64,000 nucleotides of DNA from Plantago ovata (taxonomy: Eukaryota > Streptophyta > Magnoliopsida > Lamiales > Plantaginaceae): positions 111,475,982 through 111,539,981 of the forward strand of contig CM051457.1 in NCBI GenBank assembly GCA_028274465.1, read 5' to 3'. The notes beneath the pieces were generated by a model. That model ran no database searches. It had not been told where the DNA came from and saw nothing but the letters and a program-made list of their open reading frames with translations. Below, piece after piece: positions 45,412 to 58,104 of the stretch. The stretch's first letter is position 1. Each line of letters opens with the position of its first letter. The position numbers and the translations under genes were made by a program.

Positions 45412-45735
45412 GTTTGTATGTATAGTTCAATGTGTGTCCTACAACATTGGTTCATGAGTACTTAATTTGTGTGCTGTTCTCATGATCATATTTCCCAGAG
45501 TTAGTTAAATGTTGGGAGAATCTCACTTTACCACTCCTTCCCTTCCCTACTCCCTATTTCCAGAGCGAAAGTCAGGGCCTAGCTATCTTCGCTCCCGTGC
45601 TGGAGGTGCGCCTGGTGCTCAGAGATGCCATGCTCCGGCTCCCTCTCCACATTAGTCAGGAACCTACCTCGGAGACTAAGGAATTTCTTCATTCAGTGTG
45701 TGTGTGAAGTTGTTTAATTTGCCGCATAATGCATG

Positions 45736-45814
<79 letters not shown>

Positions 45815-46731
45815 TCAAAACTTATCTAGTTAGCTAGTCTTCTTGTTGCCTTGTTGATTTGTCAAATGAAACATTTTGTATTGTTGATCAATGGTCATGT
45901 GGATTTTTAGTGTGATTGATAGTAATTATCGGGTCTTGTTTTCAAGAATTTCATGACCCATTTGAAAATATATGTCGTAATATATCTGTTATCGAATTCA
46001 CCAACAAAGAGGAGGACCCATTAAGTGAAAGTCTAAACCAAGTATATAATGAAGTGAAATAAGAATAATAATTTCAAAATGTTTACATGAAATAATATTA
46101 TCTTCCAGTACCGTGAATGTAACAAGGTGGCCGATCTTTTGTCGATGGTTGGAAGTAGCAATGACCAATCTATTTCCAAACTCTTGTATATATTCTAGTG
46201 TTATAAATTGTTGTCACTCTTTGGTCATTTCAGACGTGTGCCTTACTATTGTTCAATCCAGAATCCAGAGTCTGAACCTCTCGATTTTCCTAAGTAATGA
46301 ATGTTCGGTTAAAAAAAAAATGAAACCCAATAATATTACAATCATGTTACGTTTCTAGTGAAGACATAAAATGCACCAGAAATTACACATGTTTTAATTT
46401 AATATAGTGGAACATTTGAGAGAGAACCATCATTGATGACACTTTGATTTGAAATTGTTATACTCTCATCCATAACCCTCCGGTCCATTTTTCCCGATAA
46501 ATTCAATTCAATTTAATTCAGATTTATTATACTCTCCGAACATGGAGTAAATGGAAAATTTGAAAAAAAAAAGGAAAACAAGAAACAAGCCTTATCATCG
46601 TTGTCTCAATTTATCCCCACCACCACCATTTCTTTCACCGGTCCACAATCAGAGGTGAGAAGTGTTGTTCACTTCCACCCACCCCAATCCCCTAAACTAA
46701 ACCTGTAAATTAAACCCAAAAAGTAGACACA
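45412..46731. other. Intergenic between the WRKY and PPR genes
   Basis: Likely WRKY 3' UTR at the start, a long AT microsatellite at 45739-45812, then AT-rich sequence. The last 100 bp before the PPR ATG are rich in CCACC/CACCC and may be its leader. Confidence 0.45.
45739..45812 (+). repeat. (AT)37 microsatellite
   Basis: 74 bp of uninterrupted AT dinucleotides, about 330 bp downstream of the WRKY stop codon. It is likely to be length-variable. Confidence 0.95.
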
Positions 46732-49459
46732 ATGCTTCTTCAACCCAATCCTCTAAAAAGCTTCCACCACAATCAAAATTCTTTCACAAACCCACTCTCT
46801 TCCTCCTCCTCCTACTCACTTGGATTCTTCTTCCAAAATTATCACAAACAACAACCAATTATTATCTCCAAAACCCACAACAAAGATTCTATCTTTATCG
46901 CCTTTTCGTCGATATCACAGGTTCACAGCTACGGAACAGTTGATTTCGAGAAGAGGCCTTTTCCGAAATGGAAGGACATATACAAGAGAATATCCATGGT
47001 GGAGGATATGGGCGCTGCTGCTTCGGTGTTGGAGGAGTTGGAGAGTGATGGTAAGAGGATCACCAAATGGGAGCTTTCTAGAGTTGTTAAAGAGCTCAGG
47101 AAGTTCAGGCGCTATCAACTTGCTCTCCAGGTGAATCATCATCAAATTCTCTTTTTTTTATCATAATAATAATTATAATAATGGACTTTATCCGTCCTTT
47201 CGTTTTTTTTTATGTTTGACTTTGTAATTGATTTTTAGAAAGTTTGTATAATGATTATAGTGGTTGGTTTAGTGGCCATAAAAGGTTGGGAAAAAAAAAA
47301 AAACAGATATGAGTATGTTTTATTTGGCTTTATTGATAATAAGGTGCTTGAGTTTTTTTATAAGAAGGTTCTTGGATTCGGGGAATTTTAAAATTGAGTT
47401 CTTGAACTGAAGAATCATAAAAATGAGTTCTTGATTTGGAGAATGGTGAACTTGTTCTTTATGGGTTTACTTGTAACTACTAGTTGTAAGGTACTTTAGT
47501 TGATCAGTGAGCTATTCTATTCTTGTATAGTTGTATTGTTGATGTTCTTGTGGAAGGGACTAAAGAGTGAACCAAATGCTAATTCTTAATGTGACTGAAT
47601 TGAAACTCTCTGAAACAAAGAAGCTGTGTTGTTATGTTTGGAACTTCAAGAATACTTATGTGTAGCACCAAAGTGTTTAGTGCATTTCGGTTTTCTTAGC
47701 TGAGAATTCACTATTAACTCATCTGTAGGTTTGAAATTTAAGCTATATATGAATCATTCAGTTTAATATGTAGATCTTCAACTAGTGTGGGCTTTCTCAT
47801 CCATTCTGTTTGTGTTTCAAAACACATTGCTAATTTTGGAGCACAAACAGAATCGATGGAGCATGCAAAGAGGCTCGTATTCATAGAAGTGAAATTGAAC
47901 AGCAAGTTCCAACAGAACTTCCATATTTCTCTGCTTTATATCTATATTTAATTATACAATTGCAATCATATTTCAGGGGTATTTTATCCTTTTTTATGAA
48001 TTTCTCTTGCTTGTGTGTTTTGTTGACCTTATGATGTCGCTGCTAAAGGGACATTGTATCTACTGTTATTGGTGAATTCATGGCATTATGTACATAAACA
48101 TGGAACACGCTTGAGTCTGTGTTTTTAGAACAAATGTCTGAGTTAATGGTATAGTGTACTTACATGATGTATAAAGTATGAATTTATCAACTGAATTGTT
48201 ACATCTTGTATGCTTTGCAGGTTTATGAGTGGATGAATAATTCTCCAAAGAGGTACACAACCACCACGAGTGACACTGCCATTCAGCTCGACTTGATTTC
48301 AAAAGTCCATGGAGTTCCAAGTGCAGAAGAGTATTTCCTAAAACTACCAGACGCCTTGAAAGACAAGAGAATATATGGCTCTCTTCTGAACGCATATGTT
48401 CGTGCTAAAATGCAAGAAGAAGCAGAGTCTCTTATGGACAAAATGAGAAGTAAATATTATGCTACCCATTCACTTCCATACAATGTGATGATGACGCTCT
48501 ATATGAACATCAAAGATCATGCCAAGATCGAGTCACTCATTACTGAAATGAAGGATAAGAGAATAAGGCTAGATACATATTCGTATAATATCTGGTTATC
48601 ATCCAGCGGATTTCAAGGATCTCCTGAGAAAATGGAACATGTGTTTGAACAGCTGCAGATGGATCCAATGACCAACCCCAATTGGACTACATTCAGCACG
48701 ATGGCTAATATATATACGAGGTTTGAGCAATTCGAAAAGGCTGATGAATGTTTGAAGAAGCTTGAAAGCATAATCACTGGTCGTGATCGTATGCCATATC
48801 ATTATCTGATTAGTATATACGCGACCATCGGTAACAGAGAGGAGATATATCGAATATGGAATCTTTACAAGGAGAAGTTTATAAACATCCCGAACTTGGG
48901 GTACCATACCATACTTGCTGCTCTTGTTCGAGTGAATGACATCGAAGGTGCAGAGAAGATGTACACTGAATGGCTTTCGGTTAAGGACCTCTTCGATGCA
49001 AGGGTCAGTAATCTGTTACTGGGTTCGTACGTTAGAAACAAACAATCTGTGAAGGCAGTAGCTTTTTTCGACCAAATGATAGCATGGGATGGGAAACCAA
49101 ATTCAATGACTTGGGAGATACTTGCGGAAGATCATATGAACAATAAGAAGTTTTCTGAGGCTTTGTCTTGCCTAAGGAGTGCAGCTTCTGCTGAAGGATC
49201 GGAGAGCTGGAAACCAAAACCGAGCAATGTGACTTCCTTTCTTCAAGTTTTCGAGCAAGAAGCTGATGTGGCTAGTAAGGACGCGTTGATTGAAGTCTTG
49301 AAACAAGTGGGGTGCTTTGATGATGAGCAGTATATGTCGTGTATTCCTGTATCTGGAGGTGGAACGTCTACCAGAGATGTCTCGTCTGTAGACTATAGGC
49401 CGGAGACTGACGGAGAAGGGGAGAATGTACATGTTGAGGAGCTGGAAGAGAGCTTGTGA
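46732..49459 (+). CDS. Pentatricopeptide repeat protein, At1g02150-like
   Basis: Two exons: 46732-47130 and 48221-49459 (CTCCAG|GTGAAT; TTTGCAG), frame kept, 545 residues. The first 60 or so residues are rich in Ser, Asn, His and hydroxylated residues with few acidic ones, fitting a chloroplast transit peptide. Then comes the family start motif (FPKWKDIYKRIS, KWELSRVVKELRKFRRYQLA, VYEWMNN) and a chain of about eight P-class PPR motifs such as YGSLLNAYVRAKMQEEAESL and YNVMMTLYMN. The C-terminal ~60 residues are acidic. The order of motifs matches Arabidopsis At1g02150, predicted plastid-localised. PPR proteins bind organellar RNA and affect its processing or stability; the RNA target is unknown. 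No defects seen. Confidence 0.9.
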
Positions 49460-50029
49460 TAGCATGTTGCTATAGTTCTGTTCTGTGTTTTTTGGACTTG
49501 GCTATAGTGTTTGGTTAACAATTGTTATATTATCAAGCCTGTGTTTTCAGTAAAGGGCCATTCACTCCTTTGTATTTTTTCTATAGGGCCTACATTAAAA
49601 TCTTTGAGGTTAGTCTTGAGGAAAATCTAGTGAGTAAAAACATGTTAAGAATTGACACATTTCATGTAAAAACAGTCCAACTTAATACTCATTAAAAGTG
49701 ATAGTTTATATATACATGTATAATCTCAGATTGGATTTTCTGCTAACTGTAATATAGGATGGTGGTTCAAGTGTCTACCCAAAAATCAGAAATGCTCTCT
49801 AGTAGTCAACCCTCTTAATTTTTTTTTCTTTTTCATTTCTTTTAAAATTTCACTTTTTAAACAATTAAATTAAAAGGGAAAAAGAATAAAATAAAAGTTA
49901 AAAAAAAATAAAGCTCAACCCACTATGACTTTGGCTACGTTCTCTTGTCGAAAAAATTAATTATTTTAAGTTCAGTTCAATTCAAATTTATTAAGTTCAC
50001 TTCGATTCGGTTCAAATCTATTTAATAGT
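49460..50029. other. PPR 3' flank, nothing else recognised
   Basis: Probable 3' UTR followed by AT-rich sequence with A and T runs. Confidence 0.5.
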
Positions 50030-50600
50030 AGTATTAATTTTATATACAATGGTCAAAATTATCACTTTTATAAAAGTATGGTAGTTCAAATTTAAAAACC
50101 AAGGTTTAAGGATTATTTAAAATCTATGTTAGGATGGAAAAACAAATTGCACATACATCAATCAATATAAATAATAGGATATGTGTAACACGCCACGCGT
50201 GCAATTAATTAATGCGTTCTTCTCTTGTTGTTTATTTTTACTATTGTAATGTCTAACAATGATATGTGTAACAGTAATTTAACAATGCATCAATGTCTAC
50301 CAATGATATGTGTAGCATTGCTAAGGTTAATGGGTCGAAAATGAGTAATTTTCTCTGGTGTTTTACACTTGAAAATAAGCACATGGGTGAAATTAAGCTT
50401 TTGAACCTTAAACCTTTTTTTTAATTTGAACTACCATACTTCTTTTAGAAAATTGTGCACATCTAACTAAACATTTTTGCGTCCGATGCGTCTTTCCTAC
50501 CTATAGCGTTTATGTAACACCATATTTCATTGGTCATTTTATAAAAGTGATAACTTTGACCAATGTCTAATATGGAATTGAAAAGTAAAGTACATATGAT
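50030..50600. mobile_element. Candidate inverted-repeat element
   Basis: The left part (50034-50110: TTATATACAATGGTCAAAAT, TATCACTTTTATAAAAGTAT) is found in reverse complement at 50390-50585 (CTTTGACCAATGTC, ATAAAAGTGATAACTTTGAC, TTGAACTACCATACTT), but with rearranged spacing. Exact ends and target duplication are not visible, so it is a low-confidence nonautonomous DNA transposon. The stretch 50601-50900 is the DEFL upstream region. Confidence 0.4.
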
Positions 50601-50900
50601 AGTAATATTACTAAAAACAAAATGACAATATTACCATAACATTGATAAGTATAATCCTTTTTTGTTCATTTTATAGCATTATAAAAATTATTTTTTCTTG
50701 AATATGAAATACTTGTTCAAAACTTTAAAAACTCATATACATATTTGGGGTTACTGAAATCTATGGTATAAAGCTTGTGGTAAAAAAAAAAAAACAATAA
50801 TACAACTTTATGATCTTTTTCCCACAATAAATAGGTCACAGACTCACAGCAGCCCAAGATAAATTGTACCACATACACACAACAGCTTGAGTTTGATACG

Positions 50901-51892
50901 ATGGCTTCTCAAAAGTTGACAATTTTGGCTGTCTTCTTATTTATTTCGCTCGGTTAACATTATTCTTTCTCTAATTCACTGTCTTATTATCATGGTTTGG
51001 GAATTGATTGGTACACGTACAATTTGTTAGTTGTAATTTCATATTCCTTCGTAAGCCATATATTTTGGTTTTTAGTGGGACATCTAAGAGAGGTTACCTT
51101 AGTGGAGTAGGAGCATTGTGCTAAACTCTGGTTAAATATTTTTTGTGCTCGTTCTAGTGTTTTTCTTTAATCTCAATAAATCTTTGACGTTTCAAAATAA
51201 AGAAAGAAAAAAAAATATAGTTTTTCACTTTTTTTTTCAATTTGTTTCGTCTTTCATTAAACAAAACAAAAATTATAAGGCTTTGGTCGTTCTGGATTGT
51301 CCATTTAGTCTTTATATTTGTATTTTGTATATGGATTTTATGTGTTCAGTTCAAAATTAACACAAAATCTTACTCCCTCCGTCTCACAAAACTATACTCA
51401 CTTTCCATTTTTGGGTATCACACAAAACTTTACCCATTTCCTAAAATGGAAGCTACCACACACATTAAAAACATTATTTCATACACTTTATTACAACTTT
51501 ACCACTACTTTATACTTTAACAACTCCATTTTAATTAAAAAATTAACATACCCCACTAACTTTATACTACTTTATTGTTTCTTCTTAAACTGTGCGCTAA
51601 CTCGAATGGGTAAAGATTTCTAAGACGGAGGTAGTAGTAGTTTATTATTATCTTGGCAGTGTCTGCATGGAAGATAGATCGACGACAAAAATGCAACAGG
51701 CATAAAGACTGCATTAACATGAAACCTAATAAGTGTTCATTGGGAGGTGAGCCAAGCTTACTCTGTATCGATGGATTTTGCCATTGCTGGTGCCATGGCG
51801 ATATGTGTATTTTGCATGGGAGATTTAAGAAGAAATCTATCAACGATGTTGTAGCTTCTTATTCAAAGAAGAATGCGTTGGTGCAAGATTAG
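50901..51892 (+). CDS. Secreted cysteine-rich defensin-like (DEFL) peptide
   Basis: Two exons: 50901-50952 and 51660-51892, GT-AG borders (CTCG|GTTAAC; TTGGCAG), frame kept, 94 residues. Exon 1 and the first codons of exon 2 encode a signal peptide (MASQKLTILAVFLFISLVSA). The mature part is basic and has eight cysteines spaced C-x5-C-x7-C-x9-C-x4-C-x-C-x-C-x4-C, a defensin-like arrangement with an intron right after the signal sequence, as is usual in the DEFL superfamily. The C-terminal tail of about 30 residues after the last Cys (FKKKSINDVV...) is longer than in classic defensins. DEFL peptides act in defence or in cell signalling such as pollination; nothing here distinguishes these. A Stowaway MITE sits in the intron. 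I do not recognise a named orthologue. Confidence 0.75.
51373..51631. mobile_element. Stowaway MITE in the DEFL intron
   Basis: 259 bp with ends CTCCCTCCGTCTCACAAAAC and ...TTTCTAAGACGGAGG, flanked by TA at 51371-51372 and 51632-51633. The right end is only 26 bp from the splice acceptor, so it may supply part of the polypyrimidine region. Confidence 0.8.
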
Positions 51893-52636
51893 AGTATAGT
51901 CACAAGTACATTAAAATATCTATAAATATAATAATGTTGGACCGGGATATTTATATTCTATAAATTCATATTCACATGTTTGTTGGATTTGGAAGTATAA
52001 CAAGCATACGTTTGATCATTGTTTTCAAAGGTGTAAGAAAAGGACATTGCAAAATGATTTCGACACTGCAAAATTTATTCACTGAATGAAACGCGCTTAA
52101 GAGGTTTTATGGTCAAATTTCTGTGCTAATATTTGACTTGTATAATTGGTTTATGCAGTTTGACATTTTAAATGCTTTGTGATCTGCTGAAATTTTCTGA
52201 CATATTCAGGTTTCAGCTTAGAAACGTTCTGTAAATCACACCAAACAAAGTACTCATATAAATTTACTCAACCAAGTGATCCTTGATGATATAAGTAATA
52301 TAGCATCTCAATTTTCTCAGCATTACAAATCCATCCAAAAGGTTATGGTTACCATTACAATTAGTGGTTAAGTTACAGATGGCCTTCAAGATTTCAATAA
52401 ATACTAAGAGTTCGCTGCTGACAGTCATGTGAATTATGACTTTCCTGAAATATATACATGGGCAACATCGATGATCACACTGCCAACAAAAGTGGTGTAT
52501 GATGATGAAAGAGAAACCGAAAACAATACTATAGCAATAGCATCATCAGGACAAAACAAAGAATGAGAGTTTGAAAGCATTATAGTGCTATCCTAGTACA
52601 CTAAATCAATTTTTATAACCCGTATTTGGTTTCATA
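51893..52636. other. DEFL 3' flank and intergenic
   Basis: No ORF or repeat recognised. Confidence 0.5.
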
Positions 52637-53209
52637 TGTTGGTGATTTTAGTGTCATCAATTCATTTTAGTAGTAATGCGATCTGCTAGAGACTGATGCG
52701 ATCTCTCGTTGAGCTCGGAACAAGTTTGGGTAGTGCGGAGTGCACGCTTGTTGAGCCAACGATTTATCGACCACGAATACGAAGCGGGGGTCAAGGGGAC
52801 TGCGCCCCCTTGCGGGGTCGAGGGGCAGCGCCCCTCGCGGGGTTGCAAGGGGCAGCGCCCCTGCGGGGTTCCAAGGGGCGTAGCCCCTGGCTGGGGTCTC
52901 GTGAACGAACATGTTTGTTCGTGAACTAACGTGACCTTTCGTTCATAACACTTCGTTCTGAACAGATACACCACTTCGTTCACACCTTTTCGCTTCTATT
53001 TATTGAAGCGATCAGTCTCCAAAACAAGTACAACGAAAACTCATACATCCTCTCTACTTTCTGATCGAAATTCATATTGCCTGAATAAGATTGCCTTCTT
53101 GGATTATCCCAACAAGGAATTCGTGTAACCCCGGCAACAACTGTAGGGTCGAATTATCTTGTTTGGAAAGTGACTACACGATCCAAAGAAGTATTCCAAG
53201 ATTATCACA
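52637..53209. mobile_element. Probable solo LTR (copia-like) with GC-hairpin array
   Basis: A GC-rich island in AT-rich surroundings, beginning TGTTGGTGATTTTAG and ending ATTATCACA, so the ends are TG...CA with short inverted similarity. It contains four GC-hairpin units (52795-52900), then CTATTTATTG near 52995 as a possible TATA-like region and a leader-like tail. No internal retrotransposon genes adjoin it. A 5-bp target duplication is not clear, so the borders are approximate. Proline-rich ORFs within it (for example minus 52983-52657) follow the repeats and are not genes. Confidence 0.5.
52795..52900. repeat. Four 26-27 bp GC-rich hairpin units
   Basis: Units begin at 52795, 52822, 52849 and 52875. 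Each has a stem such as GGGGCAGCGCCCC, followed by a GCGGGGTT-type spacer. Each can fold on itself, and neighbouring units can pair with each other. Confidence 0.85.
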
Positions 53210-53499
53210 CCCTATATTAACAACCAGTTTCCAAATCTCGAATAGCCCTGTCAATCATGAATAGATTGACTCATCTCTCATATATTATGTTCCATCATCC
53301 ATGGTTATATACTTATATATGTACCTTGTGCATTGGTCAATTAATGATTTTTTTCTTTTTAAAGGTAAGGTAAGTGAAAACTGTTTTTAATCACATCTGT
53401 GGTCCAACTAAACTATGCTATCCTGCACATGAAAACTGAAATCAGCAGAGCAATCTCACCACATATTGGAATCACTTGCTCTGTTTTGTAACTGTTCTC
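53210..53499. other. Downstream flank of the SMC2 pseudogene
   Basis: AT-rich sequence; may include the old SMC2 3' UTR. No other feature. Confidence 0.45.
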
Positions 53500-56400
53500 T
53501 GAACAGTAGATACACCATCCACAAATTTTGTCCGGAAAAGAACATTGGCATTGTTAAACATGCCTTCCTTCAGCGAAACCACGATAAACTGCAAGGAAGA
53601 TAGGCATGAGATGAACAGTATGAAACAATGATACACCACAGCCAGAATGCTGTAAACAGTTCTAACGACGCCATATTAGCAACGAGCATAAGGTACTCCC
53701 CTGTCCCATAACAGTTGCACAATTTCACTGTTTAGGCTGCTCAGGAAACTACTTGCGTTCAAACGATTAATTAGTTCCTTTATCATTATTTATTATTCTT
53801 ATCATAAAAAAATACTGGCCAAAACTTTAGGGTCATTTATCACATATTGAACATCAATTTAGAAACAGCATGTTTAGTTTTAAATGATCAACAGCGGCTA
53901 GGTATTTGTTTCTGTATCTGATGTTAGAACTTGAAAATCAGGTAAAAATAAGCGGGAAGAAAACTAACTTGGGAATGTGGAAAATGAGTCTTGATCATCC
54001 TTCCAATGTTCTGGGTGTGACTGAGATCTAGAGCTGCATCAACCTGAGACATATTCCAGATAAGTTGAACTGTATTAATATACAATTACTTTCTTGTTTC
54101 TACATAAAACAAGCATCACAGTATAGGTTCTTTTTTATTAATTTGAAATCATTATAAAATACCTATGATGGCCTACAAGAGTACTTAAATTAAAATTAAT
54201 TTCAGAGAGTTACAACTTAGATTGGTCATATGACTATAATGAACGTAACCACCCAGTGCTCACCCTTTTTGAGCAAGTAATATGACCATGGGGCACAATC
54301 AACAAAGCAGGGCACAGGCACAAAAAGCATTATTTGCAATTCACAATATGGGTAATTGACTCGTAATGATATACTAACAGTTTGAGTATGAACAAAAATA
54401 TAGGATAAAAAATATTTTTTTTGCTGAACAAAAGCATACTAACTTGTTAACTTTAGACCAAGTCACTCCAAGTGTTTCCTTTTTCTTCTCATCAAGCTCT
54501 TCAATAAGCATCTTGATCTTTGATTTATCATTCTGCATGAACATTTCTGCATAAGTTGCTGAATCCTACTGGTGCAAAATGAATTAGTATAGAAATCTAA
54601 CCTCGATGATATTCTTTCTGGAAATCAAATCATTGTACTCATCTTCAGCTTTCTCAAACATGGCCATAACCTTCTTATTCACCCGTTTCTCAAGGCTACC
54701 ACAGGACAAGATGAGAACAGTGTCAGGTTTACATGTTCTATTTGGCTTGCACTTTAAATCTGTGATTTAAAAGCTAGCCTGGCATATAAACTGAAGAAGT
54801 TGAGGATCAGTGTTCACCCAGACTGCTCAGCTTGCAACTTTTCAAAGTCTTGTCTAGCCTTTTGAGGATTACACGACGCAAAGTCATAATCTGAGCCAGC
54901 TTTCCCAAAAAGTTGCTTCTCAGATGCAATCCAAGCATGCTTTTCTAGCAGTTTCTCAACTTTACCAGAACAATCTTTTTGTTCCATCTCCATGCGTTTC
55001 ACCTACAGCCCAAAAAAGAAGCCAAACGCTTTAGCATTTGATATCTAAATCAGGAATCTCAATCAATTAGTTATATTATATTACCTCATTCTCCAGTCTC
55101 TTCTTTTCTAAATTTGCATCACTAATTTTGTTTTGGATTTTATTCTGTTGCTTGACAATACTAGCAATTTGTGAATCACATTCCTTGATCTTCCGGCGGG
55201 CCTCCTTGAGCTCTGATTGAGCCAAGTCGTGATTGTCTAGCTTTTATTGAACCAACCTACGAGATGGTGAAATATCTCAAAAATCTTTTTTTCTCTAGGA
55301 CAGTAAAATCTTAGTTTATTAAGCGTACCTTGGCTTCCTGAGATTCCACTTCCAAAGTAAGTTCATTAATCTGCTTTCTCAAAGCAGCTAATTGGCTCTC
55401 ATGTGATGCATGTTCTTTCTCAGCTTCTTCCATTTGCATCATAATTAAGTCTCTCTTTTTCACTTTCATGCCTCTGAAGAACAATAAAACAAAGGTCCAT
55501 GAGAAATGAGTAGTCTAGGAAGAAACAAAATAAGACTGATATTGCACATAGTTAAGTTAAGCTAGTGTTCGGACATTGAACCAGACAGGACTAACTTGCA
55601 GGAGCAGTCATTATCAAATTTTGAGAAATTGACTTGTGATCTTCCAGAACTCATCGAGAATCTTCACATTTGTTACATACCTTGAGTCTGCGGAAGCTAC
55701 CTTCATCTGACCCTTGATTGCCTTAATTTTTTTCTCGAGATCCTTCAGTCTGCCTTCTCGGTTTCCAGCATGATCACGGATTGACTTTTCAAGTGATGAC
55801 ACTTTTGCCACACATTCTTCGTGAAGGAATTTCTTTTCTTTAAGGGCTGATTTAGCTTCTGCTAGCTCTTCTGTAATCCGCTTTACCAACTCACTGAGCT
55901 GTATCAGAAAAGGAAGTCCTGTTATTTATTTCTGAGTAACAAGGAAGAAACATAGTAACAAGCAAGGAGCAATTTTACATGCTAAATTTAAGGACCATAT
56001 TTAAAATGATTTGCTTTGGTGGTCACATTTGCAGTACTAAAAGAAAGGACCATATTTAAAATAGTGCAGCAACCGACTTCTAAAAACAGATGGCCTATGT
56101 ATCATAGATAAGGAGGTTTAAATTTAACCTTAGCATCAATCTCCGATAATCGTTTCTGATGAATAGAAAGTTTTTGTTCGGCCTCTGCCAATGCATGAAA
56201 CTGCTTTAATATATCGCCTCCACCTCTGAAAATATGATTGAAGTGTTAGTTTTTGCTTCTTCAATCTAATCACATAGTAGAACATGAGAGAATAAGGCAT
56301 ATATAGGAGTAACTATTAGAATATTTCTTTAGCATTAGAAGGGTGGGTGCACAGAGAATGTAATCTTAGAGAGAAACATAGTCACATACCTGCGGCTACC

Positions 56401-57020
56401 ACCAGTCAACAGGCCACTGGGCTGGAAAATGTCGCCTTCTAGGGTCACACTAGGTTTCTGTATGTCTCTATTAAAAGCCACCTATAAGACATCATGCAGC
56501 AAGATTATAGATGAGAATGGGAGGAACAAAGAGATAGCATATTTGGTTAATCGGTAGCATAGAGTTACAATGCACCATGTACGAGACTGAACTCAAAAAC
56601 CCATGAAACGCTCTTGGGTGGGTATTTCTTCCATTCTATTTAGACAGGCACTTCATAGAAATTAAGCTCATTTGAATTGTGCCAGGGTGCATGGCACACA
56701 TTCACATTAATAGACTCAGTGATTAAGGAAGAAAAAAAACCAGTTGTTGCATTTCCATAGCCCACATAGTTAATCCCATTCAATTTCTCGCCTAAAAGCA
56801 TTCTTTCTTGGTCTCATACATTGTAGTCCCAGCAGCCTCCTCGAGCATAGATAATATTTCAGGAGGTTTCATATTCAAAACTTTAGTTATACGACCTTGC
56901 ATTATAAGAAAATGTGGATTATTCACATTTAACTGCACCGAATGGAAAAAGATTCTGAACCCGACTAGGCTGAGCAACGTGCCCATTGATCACGTACTTA
57001 TTTCTTCCACCAACAACTAT
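53500..57020 (-). pseudogene. SMC2: SMC2 condensin subunit, exon-deleted pseudogene
   Basis: Exons of the condensin ATPase SMC2, which folds chromosomes for mitosis, are readable in order on the minus strand. From the N-terminal side they are [20 protein letters not shown] (57020-56960), [20 protein letters not shown] and LEEAAGT (to 56795), VTLEGDIFQPSGLLTGGSRR (about 56480-56393), coiled-coil exons (56225-54445), [17 protein letters not shown] (about 54047-53975) and [20 protein letters not shown] (53580-53500). Missing: the Walker A exon, everything between residues ~170 and ~640 including the hinge, and the exon with the ABC signature (LSGGQ) and Walker B before DAALD. An extra T at about 56946-56950 shifts the frame in NLFHSVQ. 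It cannot make a working ATPase. Confidence 0.85.
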
Positions 57021-57349
57021 CTGCATCTCATACGAAACTCAATTTCAACAACCACTCCTCCAAGTATAAAGTAACTGATAATAAGGTGAGTTCAGAACTC
57101 CATTTCAGTTTTACACAGATACGACTTTCACTCAATAGCACTGTCAACATTGATCGATTGAATCGAGCTACAACACAAATTGATGCGATAGGAAAAAAAA
57201 TGTAAGTGTCACTGTTTCTGTTTCTAGGGTGTTGACATAGGGATAGGGATTCACCTATAGGTTACTCAACCCCTAAGTTCTGGTTCTGGTAACAAAGCAC
57301 TTAGCCACTTTTATATAGTATCACCTATTTTAACACAATAACTAGGAAT
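57021..57349. other. SMC2 intron or leader relic before the LTR element
   Basis: The acceptor-like GAGATGCAG at 57029-57021 on the minus strand precedes the first readable SMC2 exon. No earlier SMC2 exon is seen before the LTR starts. Confidence 0.5.
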
Positions 57350-58019
57350 TGTCGAATTACAAGAAGGCTAAAGATGGAAGAAGACTTAGTCGAAAAGGAC
57401 TCATAAAGGAATTCATGTCATAGAAGGAGAAGGAGTCTTTGAAGAGGAAGTCGATTACTATTAGAAGATTATTACGGTGGCATGTCTAGATTCATTCAAG
57501 CGTGTTTCCTGATTGAAGTCGATCAAGGCTTTCACCTCGATATAAAGCATGGCATCGACAAACAGAACGGAGGACACAGAGAGCAAAGGCGATCGAGTTT
57601 TCAGAGTTTTATTGTTTTAGTTCGTTGTGTCTTTTACACTAGTTTATATTGTAGACTTCTCTAACAACGTATTGAAGGTAGAATAGATATATTGGTTTCT
57701 ATCATCTTATAGGTGACTAGTGTTGTTTTTCTAGAATAGATATTGAGAGTATACATCGTTGTACCGTTGTACGAACAAGATCTTTTCTAGTTGATTTTCT
57801 GCCTTGACTACTGGGCATCAAGCAAGCTTACAAAAGCTACTTGAAAAGTTTCAAACACAGGTTCTTCTTTATATTCCGATGTGCTTTAATTTACATATAT
57901 TATTTGTGTTTGTTAATCTGCAGGTTGACGTAGGTGTTCACTGAACCCCGTAGTCAATCGTGGACCATTGGCTGGTAATTTGTATCTAAAGCAAGTTATA
58001 CCGATCCTACATTCTTTCA
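57350..58019 (+). repeat. 5' LTR of the composite element
   Basis: 670 bp; TATAAAG at 57541-57547 in a CACCTCGATATAAAG context, where the 3' copy has CTATATAAAG. It differs from the 3' LTR by scattered substitutions and a few short indels. Confidence 0.85.
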
Positions 58020-58104
58020 ATCGGCATCTACAACTTATTACTTTTTTCTAAGTAATTGTTTTAGGTATATACGATGGATCCAGCCAAAGAAGGAAGAGTT
58101 CAAG

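Noticed and set aside
52657-52983. Proline/Gly/Arg-rich ORFs on both strands in the GC-rich island
   Set aside because: They follow the 26-27 bp hairpin units in every frame and have no other protein-like features.
52637-53209. Bacterial or organelle contamination because of high GC
   Set aside because: The GC is confined to about 100 bp of tandem hairpins; surrounding sequence is plant-like and fits an LTR.
53500-57020. Functional SMC2 gene
   Set aside because: Walker A, hinge and ABC signature exons are absent and a frameshift is present.
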